A stretch of DNA of 29,825 nt, from the IMG/VR virus record IMGVR_UViG_3300031951_000869, positions 1 through 29,825 of that record; one strand, written 5' to 3'. This document shows positions 7,784 to 16,367 of this stretch, in pieces. The position numbers and the translations under genes are program-made. The notes under the pieces are model-generated. The model did no database searches and had not been told where the DNA came from. It saw nothing but the letters and a program-made list of their open reading frames with translations. How positions within the stretch are numbered: the first letter of the stretch is position 1; each line of letters starts with the position of its first letter. Source of the stretch: a virus.

Positions 7784-10700
7784 GTGAGAAAATTATCAAC
7801 AGAACTAATTAAGAGTGGAAGTTTCCTTGGATCTTTCACAGGAAGTTTCAGTGGTAGTATAGATTATTCTATCACTGCAAGTTATGCATTAACTTCTAGT
7901 GTAACATCTTATGCTGACTATGCTGTTAGTTCTAGTTATACAACATTTGCATTATCCTCTCTTAGTTCTAGCAATTCTATTACTGCAAGTTATGCTGCAA
8001 ATGCACAAGCAAGAATTATTACAGGAAGTGGTGTTCTTACAACTGATTCATTTGATGATGTATCAGTTCAAAATTCTTATAATAATATAGTTACCGCATT
8101 TAAATCGCAAGAAGGAGAAGGATTATCAAGATACGATTTAATCAATGGATTTATTGACGATTTTAACAATGATCTTGGTATTTTTAAATCGTCTTCATTT
8201 TTCTTTTATCCAAGTGGTTCTTATGGATCAAAAGGATACTTTACAAATGAATTGCCATTGGGCGATTTATATTTTATTTATACAGATCTATTATTACATT
8301 TTAGTGGATCAAATAATACTACATCGTCCTTTGATTCTAGTGCAAGAAGTTCTAGTCTATTTTATTTTGGTGATGCAGTTGTAACATCTAGTCAATATAA
8401 ATTTAATAGTTCGTCATTATCTGTTAACGGAAATGGATTTATAACATCATCCGCATTAAATTTAGGATCTGATTATACCGTTGAATTTTGGGCTAGATCT
8501 ACAGTTTCTTCGTTCGTACCATCAAAAAATATATTTTCTCTTGGAAACGCTGGTATTTTTTCGCAAGATTCATCTAATAGCGTTCTGTGGAGTTTGTTAC
8601 CTTCAAGTGTAAATGTTCCTAGTATTAATAACTGGAATCATTATGCGTTTACTAGAACCAATAATATTATTAGATTTTATCTAAATGGTCAATTACAATT
8701 ATCTGGAAGCAATAGTTCCTCTGTTTCAAATGAAATTTTAAATTTGGGAAGAGCTTCTACAGGCGGTGGAACAACATATTGGAGTGGTTTTATTGATGAG
8801 TTTAGAGTTACAGGTGATGTTTCTAGATATCAATCAAATTCATTTACAACACAATCTATTGAGTTTTATGATAATATAGGATCAGATCCTACAGGCAGTG
8901 CATTTTCTAGTTCGTTGTTTACTGATTATAAGTTGTGTAATACAAATGTAGAAAATGTAAGTGTAGTAATATTAGCAGAACCAGTTACGTCTTCGTTTAA
9001 CTTAAATAATAATTTTAATTTATATATTACGAAAGACAGTGGTAGTACCTATTATGGTTCTGTTCTTTCTTCAGGATCTTTTTATAGTTCAAGTATACAA
9101 ATATATACTTCAACATTGAATTTATCATATCTTACCGCATCTAATTTTATAGGAATTGCAATTAGTTCATCTGTCAGTCCTGTAAGAATATATGGTGTTG
9201 GTGTTGTTTCAAACAAAAGTTTAAGAAGAACTACATTAGCAACGACAGGCTTGGTTGGTATCAATTTTACAACCGCATCTAGTAATGGAGTATCATCAAG
9301 TTATAATATTGGAGATACTACATATGATATATCCAATACGATGGTTTTTTTGAGTGGATCTTCAATGATTCCATACAAAGATTTTACATTAACAGATGGT
9401 CAATTGGCACTCACATCTGTACCAGACACAAATCAAAAAATCTCATTATTTAAATTTACATCATTAGTTGCTGAGTCTAATCCTAATACATCTGTTATTG
9501 ATTTACAAAATATTGATGTAGCAATAAGTCAATCAGTATTTACATTAAGTCAACAAGTAACTATACCAAAAAATATAATAGTTACCAATAACGGATTAGT
9601 AAAAAATCTGTCCGTAGATTATACGATTTCTGGTAGTAGATTTTTAGTATTTAATTCTCTTCAAACACCAGGAGATAAAATTACTGTTAGATATATAAAT
9701 TCGGTTGGAAATGCTAATATTGAAGTTTATAAGTATACTGGAAATGGAATTTCGTCAAGCTTCAGCGTATCATCTAGTTTAAATAATCCAAATGGATTGT
9801 TGGTAAGTATTAATGGTATATTACAAACACCAACAACGCACTATTATATTGATAGTTCTTCTTATTATGATTCGGTAGTTTTAGATGCTGCACCAAGAGC
9901 GGGAAGTTTAATTGAAATTAGAAAAATTCAATATGCATCTCCATATTCAACGTTAACTTCAAGTTTTTCAACCACTGCTAGCTATGCATTAAATGCAGAT
10001 GTAAGTCTAACAGCAAGTAATTTAGTACAAAATGTATTATTAAATTTTAGTCAAAGTCAAGAGTATACACTTACAAATTTGCCATTAGATGGTAATAATT
10101 GGAACATTAATATAATTGATGAGTGGAATTCAGGCAGTGTTGTATTGGATCAATTTTATGATTCATGTAGTTTGTTACTACATTTTAGTGGATCAAATCA
10201 ATCCAGAACATTTTTGGATAACAGTAAAAATAACTATACCGTTTCTATTAGCGGATCTCCTGTAATAAGTACACAAAGATATAAATTTACAAATTCTAGT
10301 TTATTTTTAACAAATAATTCATTTTTATATTATTCTCCAATATTACCTACTGCAAGTGCATTTACTGTTGAAACATGGGTATATCCAATTAATTATTCAA
10401 ATCAACCAGTGGTTTGGTCTCAAGGAACTGGATATCCACTTGGATCTAATAGAACACAATTATATATTAATTCAAATGGAAATGTAATTGTTCAAAATGG
10501 TGTTAATATAATTACATCATCAAATGTTTTGCCTGTTAGTGAATGGACAAACATTGCATTTGTAAAGTCATCTAGTTTTCAGTATTTATATATTGATGGT
10601 ACTTTGGCTGCAAGTGGTTCAATTTCTGATGTAGAAAGTGCTCCATTTTTAATAGGAAACAATTATCTTTTAACTTCTCAATTTTTTAACGGTAATATTG

Positions 10701-11464
10701 ATGAATTTAGAGTAACAAATTATCCAAGATACACTTCCAATTTCACACCTAGTAATGCAAGATTTAATGATACATCATCTGCTGTACAACCTTTTGTAAG
10801 ATTATACGCAACTGTAGGTGGTTTGAATGACAATTATGTAGATTATGGAGTTCAAAAATTATCAGATACTTCTTTAAAAGTAGTAAGATTAACAAAAACA
10901 ACTCCACTTTTAAGTGGTTCTTTATATCTATCCGATTCACCCAATACAACTTATATTAATGTTGTAGATAATTCAAAAGCATTAATTCAAGTATTAAGAT
11001 CGGCGTATGCTACTTCTGCGTTAACTTCAAGTTTTGCTATTACTTCAAGTTTTGCAAGTACAAGTTCATATTCATCACTTGCAAAAACAAGTGAATCTTC
11101 AAGTTACATTAGTGCAAGTATAATAAATGTTACGGGTTTGATGAGAATTACTGGTTCGTTACAGATTTCTGGTTCTTCTTCAGGAGTGTATTTGTTTACA
11201 CAATCAATTGCATCATCTACGTGGAATATTACACATAGTCTTGGTTCTAGATATCCTGTGATTCAAGTATATAGTGCAAGTTACCAATCAGTATCTCCTA
11301 ACGATTATACAATAACATCAGTAGATGAAAATAAAACTAGACTAGTGTTTACAGGTTTAGTTACAGGAAGTGCGACCATTATGGCTACTCCTGTAAGTGT
11401 AATATCTACAACACTAAGATCAACCACAATATTTACTCCAAATAATATAGTATTTGGAATTTAA
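7784..11464 (+). CDS. Giant tail fibre protein with two LamG-like lectin domains
   Basis: This 1226-residue protein starts at GTG 7784 (no ATG nearby; the sequence MRKLSTELIKSGSFLGSF is a typical fibre start). Residues 10-75 are 'SGSF.GSF.GS..YS.TASYALTSS' repeats. Two LamG/concanavalin A-like jelly-roll domains follow, at about 167-360 and 790-995; each has 'LLLHFSGS', a 'YTVEFWA' or 'FTVETWVY' strand, an 'NxWNHYAFTR' or 'EWTNIAFVKS' strand, 'FYLNGQL' or 'LYIDGTL', and 'FIDEFRVT' or 'NIDEFRVT'. Between them are two 'VNGILQTPTTHY'-type fibre modules. The C-terminus (about 1130-1226) carries 'STWNITHSLGSRYPVIQVY', a tip module. LamG domains usually bind glycans, so this is likely a receptor-binding tail fibre. 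Confidence 0.8.
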   Translation: MRKLSTELIKSGSFLGSFTGSFSGSIDYSITASYALTSSVTSYADYAVSSSYTTFALSSLSSSNSITASYAANAQARIITGSGVLTTDSFDDVSVQNSYNNIVTAFKSQEGEGLSRYDLINGFIDDFNNDLGIFKSSSFFFYPSGSYGSKGYFTNELPLGDLYFIYTDLLLHFSGSNNTTSSFDSSARSSSLFYFGDAVVTSSQYKFNSSSLSVNGNGFITSSALNLGSDYTVEFWARSTVSSFVPSKNIFSLGNAGIFSQDSSNSVLWSLLPSSVNVPSINNWNHYAFTRTNNIIRFYLNGQLQLSGSNSSSVSNEILNLGRASTGGGTTYWSGFIDEFRVTGDVSRYQSNSFTTQSIEFYDNIGSDPTGSAFSSSLFTDYKLCNTNVENVSVVILAEPVTSSFNLNNNFNLYITKDSGSTYYGSVLSSGSFYSSSIQIYTSTLNLSYLTASNFIGIAISSSVSPVRIYGVGVVSNKSLRRTTLATTGLVGINFTTASSNGVSSSYNIGDTTYDISNTMVFLSGSSMIPYKDFTLTDGQLALTSVPDTNQKISLFKFTSLVAESNPNTSVIDLQNIDVAISQSVFTLSQQVTIPKNIIVTNNGLVKNLSVDYTISGSRFLVFNSLQTPGDKITVRYINSVGNANIEVYKYTGNGISSSFSVSSSLNNPNGLLVSINGILQTPTTHYYIDSSSYYDSVVLDAAPRAGSLIEIRKIQYASPYSTLTSSFSTTASYALNADVSLTASNLVQNVLLNFSQSQEYTLTNLPLDGNNWNINIIDEWNSGSVVLDQFYDSCSLLLHFSGSNQSRTFLDNSKNNYTVSISGSPVISTQRYKFTNSSLFLTNNSFLYYSPILPTASAFTVETWVYPINYSNQPVVWSQGTGYPLGSNRTQLYINSNGNVIVQNGVNIITSSNVLPVSEWTNIAFVKSSSFQYLYIDGTLAASGSISDVESAPFLIGNNYLLTSQFFNGNIDEFRVTNYPRYTSNFTPSNARFNDTSSAVQPFVRLYATVGGLNDNYVDYGVQKLSDTSLKVVRLTKTTPLLSGSLYLSDSPNTTYINVVDNSKALIQVLRSAYATSALTSSFAITSSFASTSSYSSLAKTSESSSYISASIINVTGLMRITGSLQISGSSSGVYLFTQSIASSTWNITHSLGSRYPVIQVYSASYQSVSPNDYTITSVDENKTRLVFTGLVTGSATIMATPVSVISTTLRSTTIFTPNNIVFGI

Positions 11465-11485
11465 ATTTGTTAGATATATATTAAT

Positions 11486-14380
11486 ATGGCAAGAACGCAA
11501 ATTAATCAATATATTTTTACACCGTCTGGTCCAGGATCAGGCATCGTAAAAGTACCAAATTGTGTAGATTTATCCAAATTGTTATTAATTCAAAATATAA
11601 CATCAGGCGTAACAATTTATAATTTTAGTGATCCATTAGCAAGTGCTAGTAGATCTTTTAATCCGTTTGATACGACTACATTTCCAAACAGTTTAGATGG
11701 ATGTACTACATTTACTTTAAGTGCGGATACATCTGGACAAAGTTCTACAGATGTATTGTCTATTTATATAGAGTCAGATGTAATAAATGTAGCATTGCCA
11801 ACAATAGGAACAGATGCGGTAAATAAAACAAGAGTTTCTACTGCGTTTTCTTTAATTGATGCGGATTTTGAATATGGTATTCAAAATACAAAATGGCAAT
11901 CTGCAGGTGCATCAAGAGGAATACCTTCAGTATTTGAATTACCAGGTGGAGATATTACTATATTTTCTGTAACTAGTAGTGGAACAAATCCATCACAAAT
12001 ACAAGTTTCATGTTCAGTTTCTCATAGTTTAAGAGCAGGATCTGTATTTAGTATTTTTGGATTAGATGGATCATCTACTGACCGAGCAGAAGGATTTTTT
12101 GTGGTCGCATCAACTGCATCTGCTACTTTATTTAATTATGAATCTAGAGGACGAATACTTCCATCAGGTAGTAATTTATCAACTACATATTCAAATTTAA
12201 GAGCCGGTGGATTTTATGCATCTTCTGCATTACCTGTCATTAGCTTAATCGGTAATAATGTTTCTCCTACATCTTCACTCACCGCATCAACATCATCTCC
12301 ACATGGACTAGTACCAGGCGCACCATTAATTATTACAGATACAGGTTCTTTTGGACACGTTGGACAATTTTTCGTTGAAAATGTTCCTGACGGTAATACA
12401 TTTATATTTACATCCAAATCACAACAAAGTGGATCTCAAGTTATAAGTTCTGCATCATTTTATGCAAGAAACGAAAGTTTTTTCATCCATAGACCTTTTG
12501 ACGGTGGTGTTTTGTTAGGTACTGCCTTACCAATATATGGTTTAGAAGCAAAAAGACAAAGTAAACGATATTTTAGATATCAATCAGGCAAAAGTATAAT
12601 GTGGTCAACAGGTGTTTTATTTGCACCTTCATTTGATATTAATAATGCAACATATAGTTCATCTTATATTACAATTAATACTGATCCAGAACACTATTTA
12701 CAAAAAGGAGCAACTATAAAATTAAGTGGAATTAATTCATTTGGTTATAGTGGTAGTTTTAGAGTATATGACATTTTGAACAGCAATTCATTTAGAATCA
12801 GTTCGTCAAATGGAACTCCTGCAGATGTCACAGGTTCTTTATCTCTACAACCAAAAATTAGCGTTACAAATTGGATAGGTGCAAATGTAAGAGCAGGTTT
12901 GTTTGATGATTCAAATGGAATGTATTTTGAATATGATGGCAATACATTGAGTGTAAATAGAAGAACGTCTACTTTACAATTAGCTGGAACAATATCTGTT
13001 ACACCAAATTCATTTCAAATTACTGGATCTGGCACTAGGTTCTCACAACAATTAAAAACAGGCGATTCTGTAAATATAAGAGGAATGTTATATACCATCA
13101 GTTCCATCTTCAGTGATAATTTAATGACGATTGTACCTGCATATAAAGGGGTGAGATCTTTTAATTCATTAAAAATGTCATTGGTATCAGATTTAAAAAT
13201 TCCTCAATCTCAATTTAATATAGATAAACTAGACGGTACTGGTCCATCAGGATATGTTCTTGATATATCAAAAATGCAAATGATGGCATTGCAGTATAGT
13301 TGGTACGGTGCAGGATATATTGACTTTGGATGTAGAGGTCCGATAGGTGATTATATTTGGTGTCATAGAATAAAAAATAACAATGTGAATAGTGAAGCTT
13401 TTATGCGATCAGGTAACTTACCTGCTCGTTATGAGTCTTCAAATTATGCAGCAATTTCTACATTAGTTTCATCTTCTGGATTTGGAAATAATAATTTATT
13501 TATTTCTGACGGTAGATATTTTCCAACCGCATCTGTTGAATATCCTGTTCAATGTTTATTAACAAGCAATCAAAGCGGAACAATTTATAATGAAATTATA
13601 TCATATACAAATATTACATCAAGCGTTGGCAATTCTCTCATTTTAGGAGGCGTAACTAGAAATACAACATACAGTCCATATATTTACCAAGAATTTAAAA
13701 ATTTTACTGGAGCTAATATTTCACTAAATCATCCATCAGGTAGTACAATATTTGTTTATAGTAATACATTTGCTCCTACTCTAAGTCATTGGGGAAGTTC
13801 TGTAATAATTGATGGTAATTTTGATCAAGATCGTGGATATCAGTTTAATTTATCCAGAACAAATGTATCACTGTCTGCCAATCAGACATCAACAGTTTTA
13901 TTATTTAGATTGGCACCAAGTGTAAGTAATACTATACAAGGTGATTTAGGGGATAGAGAAATTATTAACAGATCTCAGGTTTTGTTAAAAAGATTAGAAG
14001 TTACTGCTACCGCAAAAATGGAAGTTTATGGAGTTCTTAATCCTACTAACATTTCATCTTCTTTCGGATATACATCATCAGCTGCAGTACAAGTTCAAGG
14101 ATCAAATGTAACTGCAACTCAACCATCCTTTAGTCAATATAGTACTTCATTCACATCAGCACCAACTCAAGGTGAAATATTGTTTCGTATAACTGTTCCT
14201 GCATCTGCAGCCTTAAAGAGTGAAATTGATTTGACTCAAGTAAAAGATTTAAATAATAGTATATTTGGTGGTAGAAATACATTTCCTGATGGTCCCGATG
14301 TTTTAGCTATTGTAGCAACATGTGGAGCTAGCACAGGTATATTAGATTTGTTATTACAATGGCAAGAAGCTCAGGCTTAA
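11486..14380 (+). CDS. Large virion structural protein of marine T4-like type
   Basis: This 964-residue protein begins MARTQINQYIFTPSGPGSG. At about 330-380 it holds FFIHRPFDGGVLLGT and KRQSKRYFRYQSGKSIMWST, and at about 575-655 it holds KLDGTGPSGYVLDISKMQMM, SWYGAGYIDFGCRGP and AFMRSGNLPARYE. I recognise these blocks from large structural proteins of cyanophage-like and other marine T4-like myoviruses, where they are tail or baseplate associated. Three degenerate beta modules precede or flank them (near 155-220, 245-315, 390-445), each with 'L..G....I.......G.F.V......F.....'. It sits between the lectin fibre and the tail tube gene region. The exact place in the tail is not known to me. Confidence 0.75.
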   Translation: MARTQINQYIFTPSGPGSGIVKVPNCVDLSKLLLIQNITSGVTIYNFSDPLASASRSFNPFDTTTFPNSLDGCTTFTLSADTSGQSSTDVLSIYIESDVINVALPTIGTDAVNKTRVSTAFSLIDADFEYGIQNTKWQSAGASRGIPSVFELPGGDITIFSVTSSGTNPSQIQVSCSVSHSLRAGSVFSIFGLDGSSTDRAEGFFVVASTASATLFNYESRGRILPSGSNLSTTYSNLRAGGFYASSALPVISLIGNNVSPTSSLTASTSSPHGLVPGAPLIITDTGSFGHVGQFFVENVPDGNTFIFTSKSQQSGSQVISSASFYARNESFFIHRPFDGGVLLGTALPIYGLEAKRQSKRYFRYQSGKSIMWSTGVLFAPSFDINNATYSSSYITINTDPEHYLQKGATIKLSGINSFGYSGSFRVYDILNSNSFRISSSNGTPADVTGSLSLQPKISVTNWIGANVRAGLFDDSNGMYFEYDGNTLSVNRRTSTLQLAGTISVTPNSFQITGSGTRFSQQLKTGDSVNIRGMLYTISSIFSDNLMTIVPAYKGVRSFNSLKMSLVSDLKIPQSQFNIDKLDGTGPSGYVLDISKMQMMALQYSWYGAGYIDFGCRGPIGDYIWCHRIKNNNVNSEAFMRSGNLPARYESSNYAAISTLVSSSGFGNNNLFISDGRYFPTASVEYPVQCLLTSNQSGTIYNEIISYTNITSSVGNSLILGGVTRNTTYSPYIYQEFKNFTGANISLNHPSGSTIFVYSNTFAPTLSHWGSSVIIDGNFDQDRGYQFNLSRTNVSLSANQTSTVLLFRLAPSVSNTIQGDLGDREIINRSQVLLKRLEVTATAKMEVYGVLNPTNISSSFGYTSSAAVQVQGSNVTATQPSFSQYSTSFTSAPTQGEILFRITVPASAALKSEIDLTQVKDLNNSIFGGRNTFPDGPDVLAIVATCGASTGILDLLLQWQEAQA

Positions 14381-14402
14381 TTTGAATTTATGAAATAAAT
14401 TG

Positions 14403-14412
14403 TATATTTATA
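14403..14412 (+). promoter_or_regulatory. ATATTTATA element four bases before start codon
   Basis: TATATTTATA is followed by ATAT and then ATG 14417. The same arrangement, ATATTTATA-ATAT-ATG, stands before the gene at 20791. A TTG lies 18 bases upstream, so the spacing would also fit a Bacteroidota-type promoter (TTG, 17-23 bases, TAnnTTTG-like). It may be a phage promoter, an A/U-rich ribosome landing site, or both. No Shine-Dalgarno box is present. Confidence 0.4.
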
Positions 14413-14416
14413 ATAT

Positions 14417-15019
14417 ATGATAAGACTAAAGTCTATTGTTAAAGAAATATTTGACGCAAATTTATTAGAAAATAGTGTTGAAATAACAATATATTGTGAC
14501 ATGGATGGTGTACTATGTGACTTTGATAAACAATTTGAAAAATTGACAAGTAAACCACCAAAAGAATTTGAAGCATCCAATGGAACAAAAGAATTTTGGA
14601 ATGTTATTTTAAAAGACGGTGAAAAATTCTGGTCAACAATGGATACGATGCCAGAATTTGATTATTTTAAAACAGAATTAACCACTATTGCATCTGATGG
14701 TAGATTCAAATTGAAATTTTTAACCAGTACAAGCGCAGCTCAAATATTGAGAAATTATCCTCGTCAAGAAGCTGTGGACTATATTAAAAATATAGAATCA
14801 GGTAAAAGATCTTGGTTAAGAACACATTGGTCTGGTCCAATTTCTATAATTTTCAGCGATTCTGGCAAAAGCAAAGCCAAGTATGCAACTCCAAATAGTA
14901 TTCTAATAGATGATTTATCTCCCAATATTGAAGCGTTTATTGCTTCTGGAGGTAATGGTATCATTTTCACAGATGCACATCAAGCCATAGATGAACTAAA
15001 GGCTAAAATAAAAATATGA
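14417..15019 (+). CDS. HAD-family phosphatase, 5'(3')-deoxyribonucleotidase-like
   Basis: This 200-residue protein carries the HAD signature: motif I YCDMDGVLCDF (nucleophile Asp28 and acid/base Asp30), motif II FLTSTS (about 102-106), a lysine-rich loop SKAKYA (about 152-157) and motif IV LIDDLSPNIEAF (Asp165, Asp166). The DMDGVLxDF form and small size fit the deoxyribonucleotidase (NT5C-like) branch, which removes phosphate from deoxynucleoside monophosphates in the cytoplasm. About 20 residues (MIRLKSIVKEIFDANLLENS) precede the core, which normally starts almost directly at motif I; this extension is discussed as a finding. The gene overlaps the following nucleotidyltransferase gene by ATGA and is likely co-translated with it. 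Substrate is inferred. Confidence 0.75.
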   Translation: MIRLKSIVKEIFDANLLENSVEITIYCDMDGVLCDFDKQFEKLTSKPPKEFEASNGTKEFWNVILKDGEKFWSTMDTMPEFDYFKTELTTIASDGRFKLKFLTSTSAAQILRNYPRQEAVDYIKNIESGKRSWLRTHWSGPISIIFSDSGKSKAKYATPNSILIDDLSPNIEAFIASGGNGIIFTDAHQAIDELKAKIKI

Positions 15020-15696
15020 AGGTAAGAATCTATAACGATACACTAAATCCTAATATCTGGGATAATTTAGAATTAAAACCGGAAATTAAAGAAAAACTAT
15101 TACAAATAGGCAAAGATTTTTATACGGACACAGAAACTGATGCGCCTTTAAAGGATGTATTGTTTGTAGGTAGTTTAGCAAATTATAATTGGTCAGATAC
15201 AAGTGACTTCGATGTGCATGTAGTAATAGACTTCAAAGATGTTGATGAAAATGTAGAGCTTGTTGAAAAATTAGTCAATGCGCTTAAATCAAAGTGGAAT
15301 GATGAACATGATATTCATCTCAAAGGACACAATGTTGAAGTTTATATTCAAGATGTAACTAAAGAAAATAGATCAACAGGTGTGTATTCATTAATGCAAG
15401 ATAAATGGTTGAGTGAACCGCAAAAAGAAAATATTGAAATTGATAAAGAAAAAATTCAAGAAAAATATAATGATTTTGTCAGAAAAATTAATTCTGCGCT
15501 TAAAGCGCAAGATATTGATAAGCTTAAATCAATAATCAAAGATGTTTATGATATGCGCCAAGCAGGTTTAGATAAATCAGGAGAATTAAGCACAGAAAAT
15601 TTAGTATTTAAGATTTTGCGCAACAGGAATTATATAGAAAAACTAAAACAGGAAATTATAAACCTGTACGATAAAAAACAAAGTTTAAACAATTAA
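15016..15696 (+). CDS. MNT-type nucleotidyltransferase (pol beta superfamily)
   Basis: This 226-residue protein has the minimal nucleotidyltransferase motif VGSLANYNWSDTSDFDVHVV: Gly52-Ser53, then Asp64-x-Asp66 as two of the metal ligands, and a candidate third carboxylate in HNVEVYIQD (Glu108). Pol beta-superfamily enzymes of this type transfer a nucleotide to a protein, RNA or small molecule. The C-terminal half is helical and highly charged (IDKEKIQEKYNDFVRKINSA). It starts inside the stop of the HAD gene, so the two are coupled. Related small phage nucleotidyltransferases are common but their substrates are mostly unknown. Host tRNA or protein modification or an antitoxin-like role are all possible; none is shown by the sequence. 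Confidence 0.75.
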   Translation: MKVRIYNDTLNPNIWDNLELKPEIKEKLLQIGKDFYTDTETDAPLKDVLFVGSLANYNWSDTSDFDVHVVIDFKDVDENVELVEKLVNALKSKWNDEHDIHLKGHNVEVYIQDVTKENRSTGVYSLMQDKWLSEPQKENIEIDKEKIQEKYNDFVRKINSALKAQDIDKLKSIIKDVYDMRQAGLDKSGELSTENLVFKILRNRNYIEKLKQEIINLYDKKQSLNN

Positions 15697-15799
15697 AAGC
15701 GCATCAAGCGCATTGCGTAAGCAAATTATACAAATAATTGAAAAATTGTCAACATATTTTAATTTATTATTATATTTATAACTAAAGGAATAAACAATT
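15697..15799 (+). promoter_or_regulatory. Leader of tail tube gene: promoter candidate and SD box
   Basis: This 103-base gap holds a GCGCATCAA direct-repeat-like patch at its start, then TTG 15746-15748, TATATTTATA at 15771-15780 (22 bases after the TTG), and AAAGGA at 15784-15789, ten bases ahead of ATG 15800. The AAAGGA box is the clearest Shine-Dalgarno sequence in front of any gene in the window. The arrangement fits an autonomous, strongly expressed transcription unit for the tail tube, closed by the terminator at 16311. The promoter assignment is inference. Confidence 0.45.
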
Positions 15800-16291
15800 A
15801 TGGCAGACCTATTAAATAGTAACGAAATCTTCTTTAGCACATTTGAACCAAAAGTTAAAAACAGGTTCATTTTGTACTGTGACGGTATCCCAAGTTTTTT
15901 GATTAAGAAGTGTAAGAGACCATCACCAAAAAGCGAAAAGAAAACTCTTGACCATATCAACATTCAAAGATATTATAAGGGTAAGACCACTTGGGAAGAT
16001 ATAAACATGGAATTATATGATCCAATTGTACCATCTGGTGCTCAAACAGTAATGGAGTGGATTCGTCTTGGGCACGAATCTGTTACTGGGCGTGATGGTT
16101 ATAGTGATTTTTATAAAAAAGATTTGACTATCAATGTTCTTGGACCTGTTGGTGATAAAGTAGAAGAATGGACACTTAAAGGTGCATTTATCACTAGTGC
16201 AGATTTCGGTGAATTGGATTGGAGTGATAGTGGTGAAGCAATGACAATTAGTTTAACTTTAAGCGTAGATTATTGTATTTTACAATATTGA
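15800..16291 (+). CDS. Tail tube protein (T4 gp19-like)
   Basis: This 163-residue protein matches the T4 gp19 tail tube family in length and layout: N-terminal NRFILYCDGIPSFLIKKCKR, then 'YYKGKTTWEDINMELYDPIV' (the tube-fold strand with the K-x-T-W pattern), 'WIRLGHESVTGRDGYSDFYK', and C-terminal 'LKGAFITSADFGELDWSDSG' with 'ISLTLSVDYCILQ'. Hexameric rings of this protein stack to form the inner tube through which DNA leaves the head. It has a Shine-Dalgarno box at 15784-15789 and an intrinsic terminator 20 bases after the stop, which fits a protein needed in high copy number. It lies apart from any sheath gene, which would be outside this window. Confidence 0.9.
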   Translation: MADLLNSNEIFFSTFEPKVKNRFILYCDGIPSFLIKKCKRPSPKSEKKTLDHINIQRYYKGKTTWEDINMELYDPIVPSGAQTVMEWIRLGHESVTGRDGYSDFYKKDLTINVLGPVGDKVEEWTLKGAFITSADFGELDWSDSGEAMTISLTLSVDYCILQY

Positions 16292-16310
16292 TTCAAATTA
16301 TATTCTTTTT

Positions 16311-16347
16311 ATCCCTCTAACTAAAATTAGAGGGATTTTTTATTTTA
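16311..16347 (+). terminator. Rho-independent terminator after tail tube gene
   Basis: ATCCCTCTAA (16311-16320), a six-base loop CTAAAA, and TTAGAGGGAT (16327-16336) form a perfect 10-bp stem, followed by a T-rich tail (TTTTTATTTT). It is the only clear intrinsic terminator in the window and ends the tube transcript. The same structure has an A-rich 5' side, so it could also work weakly in the other direction. Confidence 0.9.
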
Positions 16348-16367
16348 TACAAGGATATTTATTGTAT

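Noticed and set aside
15699-15720. GCGCATCAAGCGCATTGCG patch as a terminator after the nucleotidyltransferase
   Set aside because: It allows only a four-base GCGC stem and has no T-run; it may be a small repeat but not a convincing terminator.
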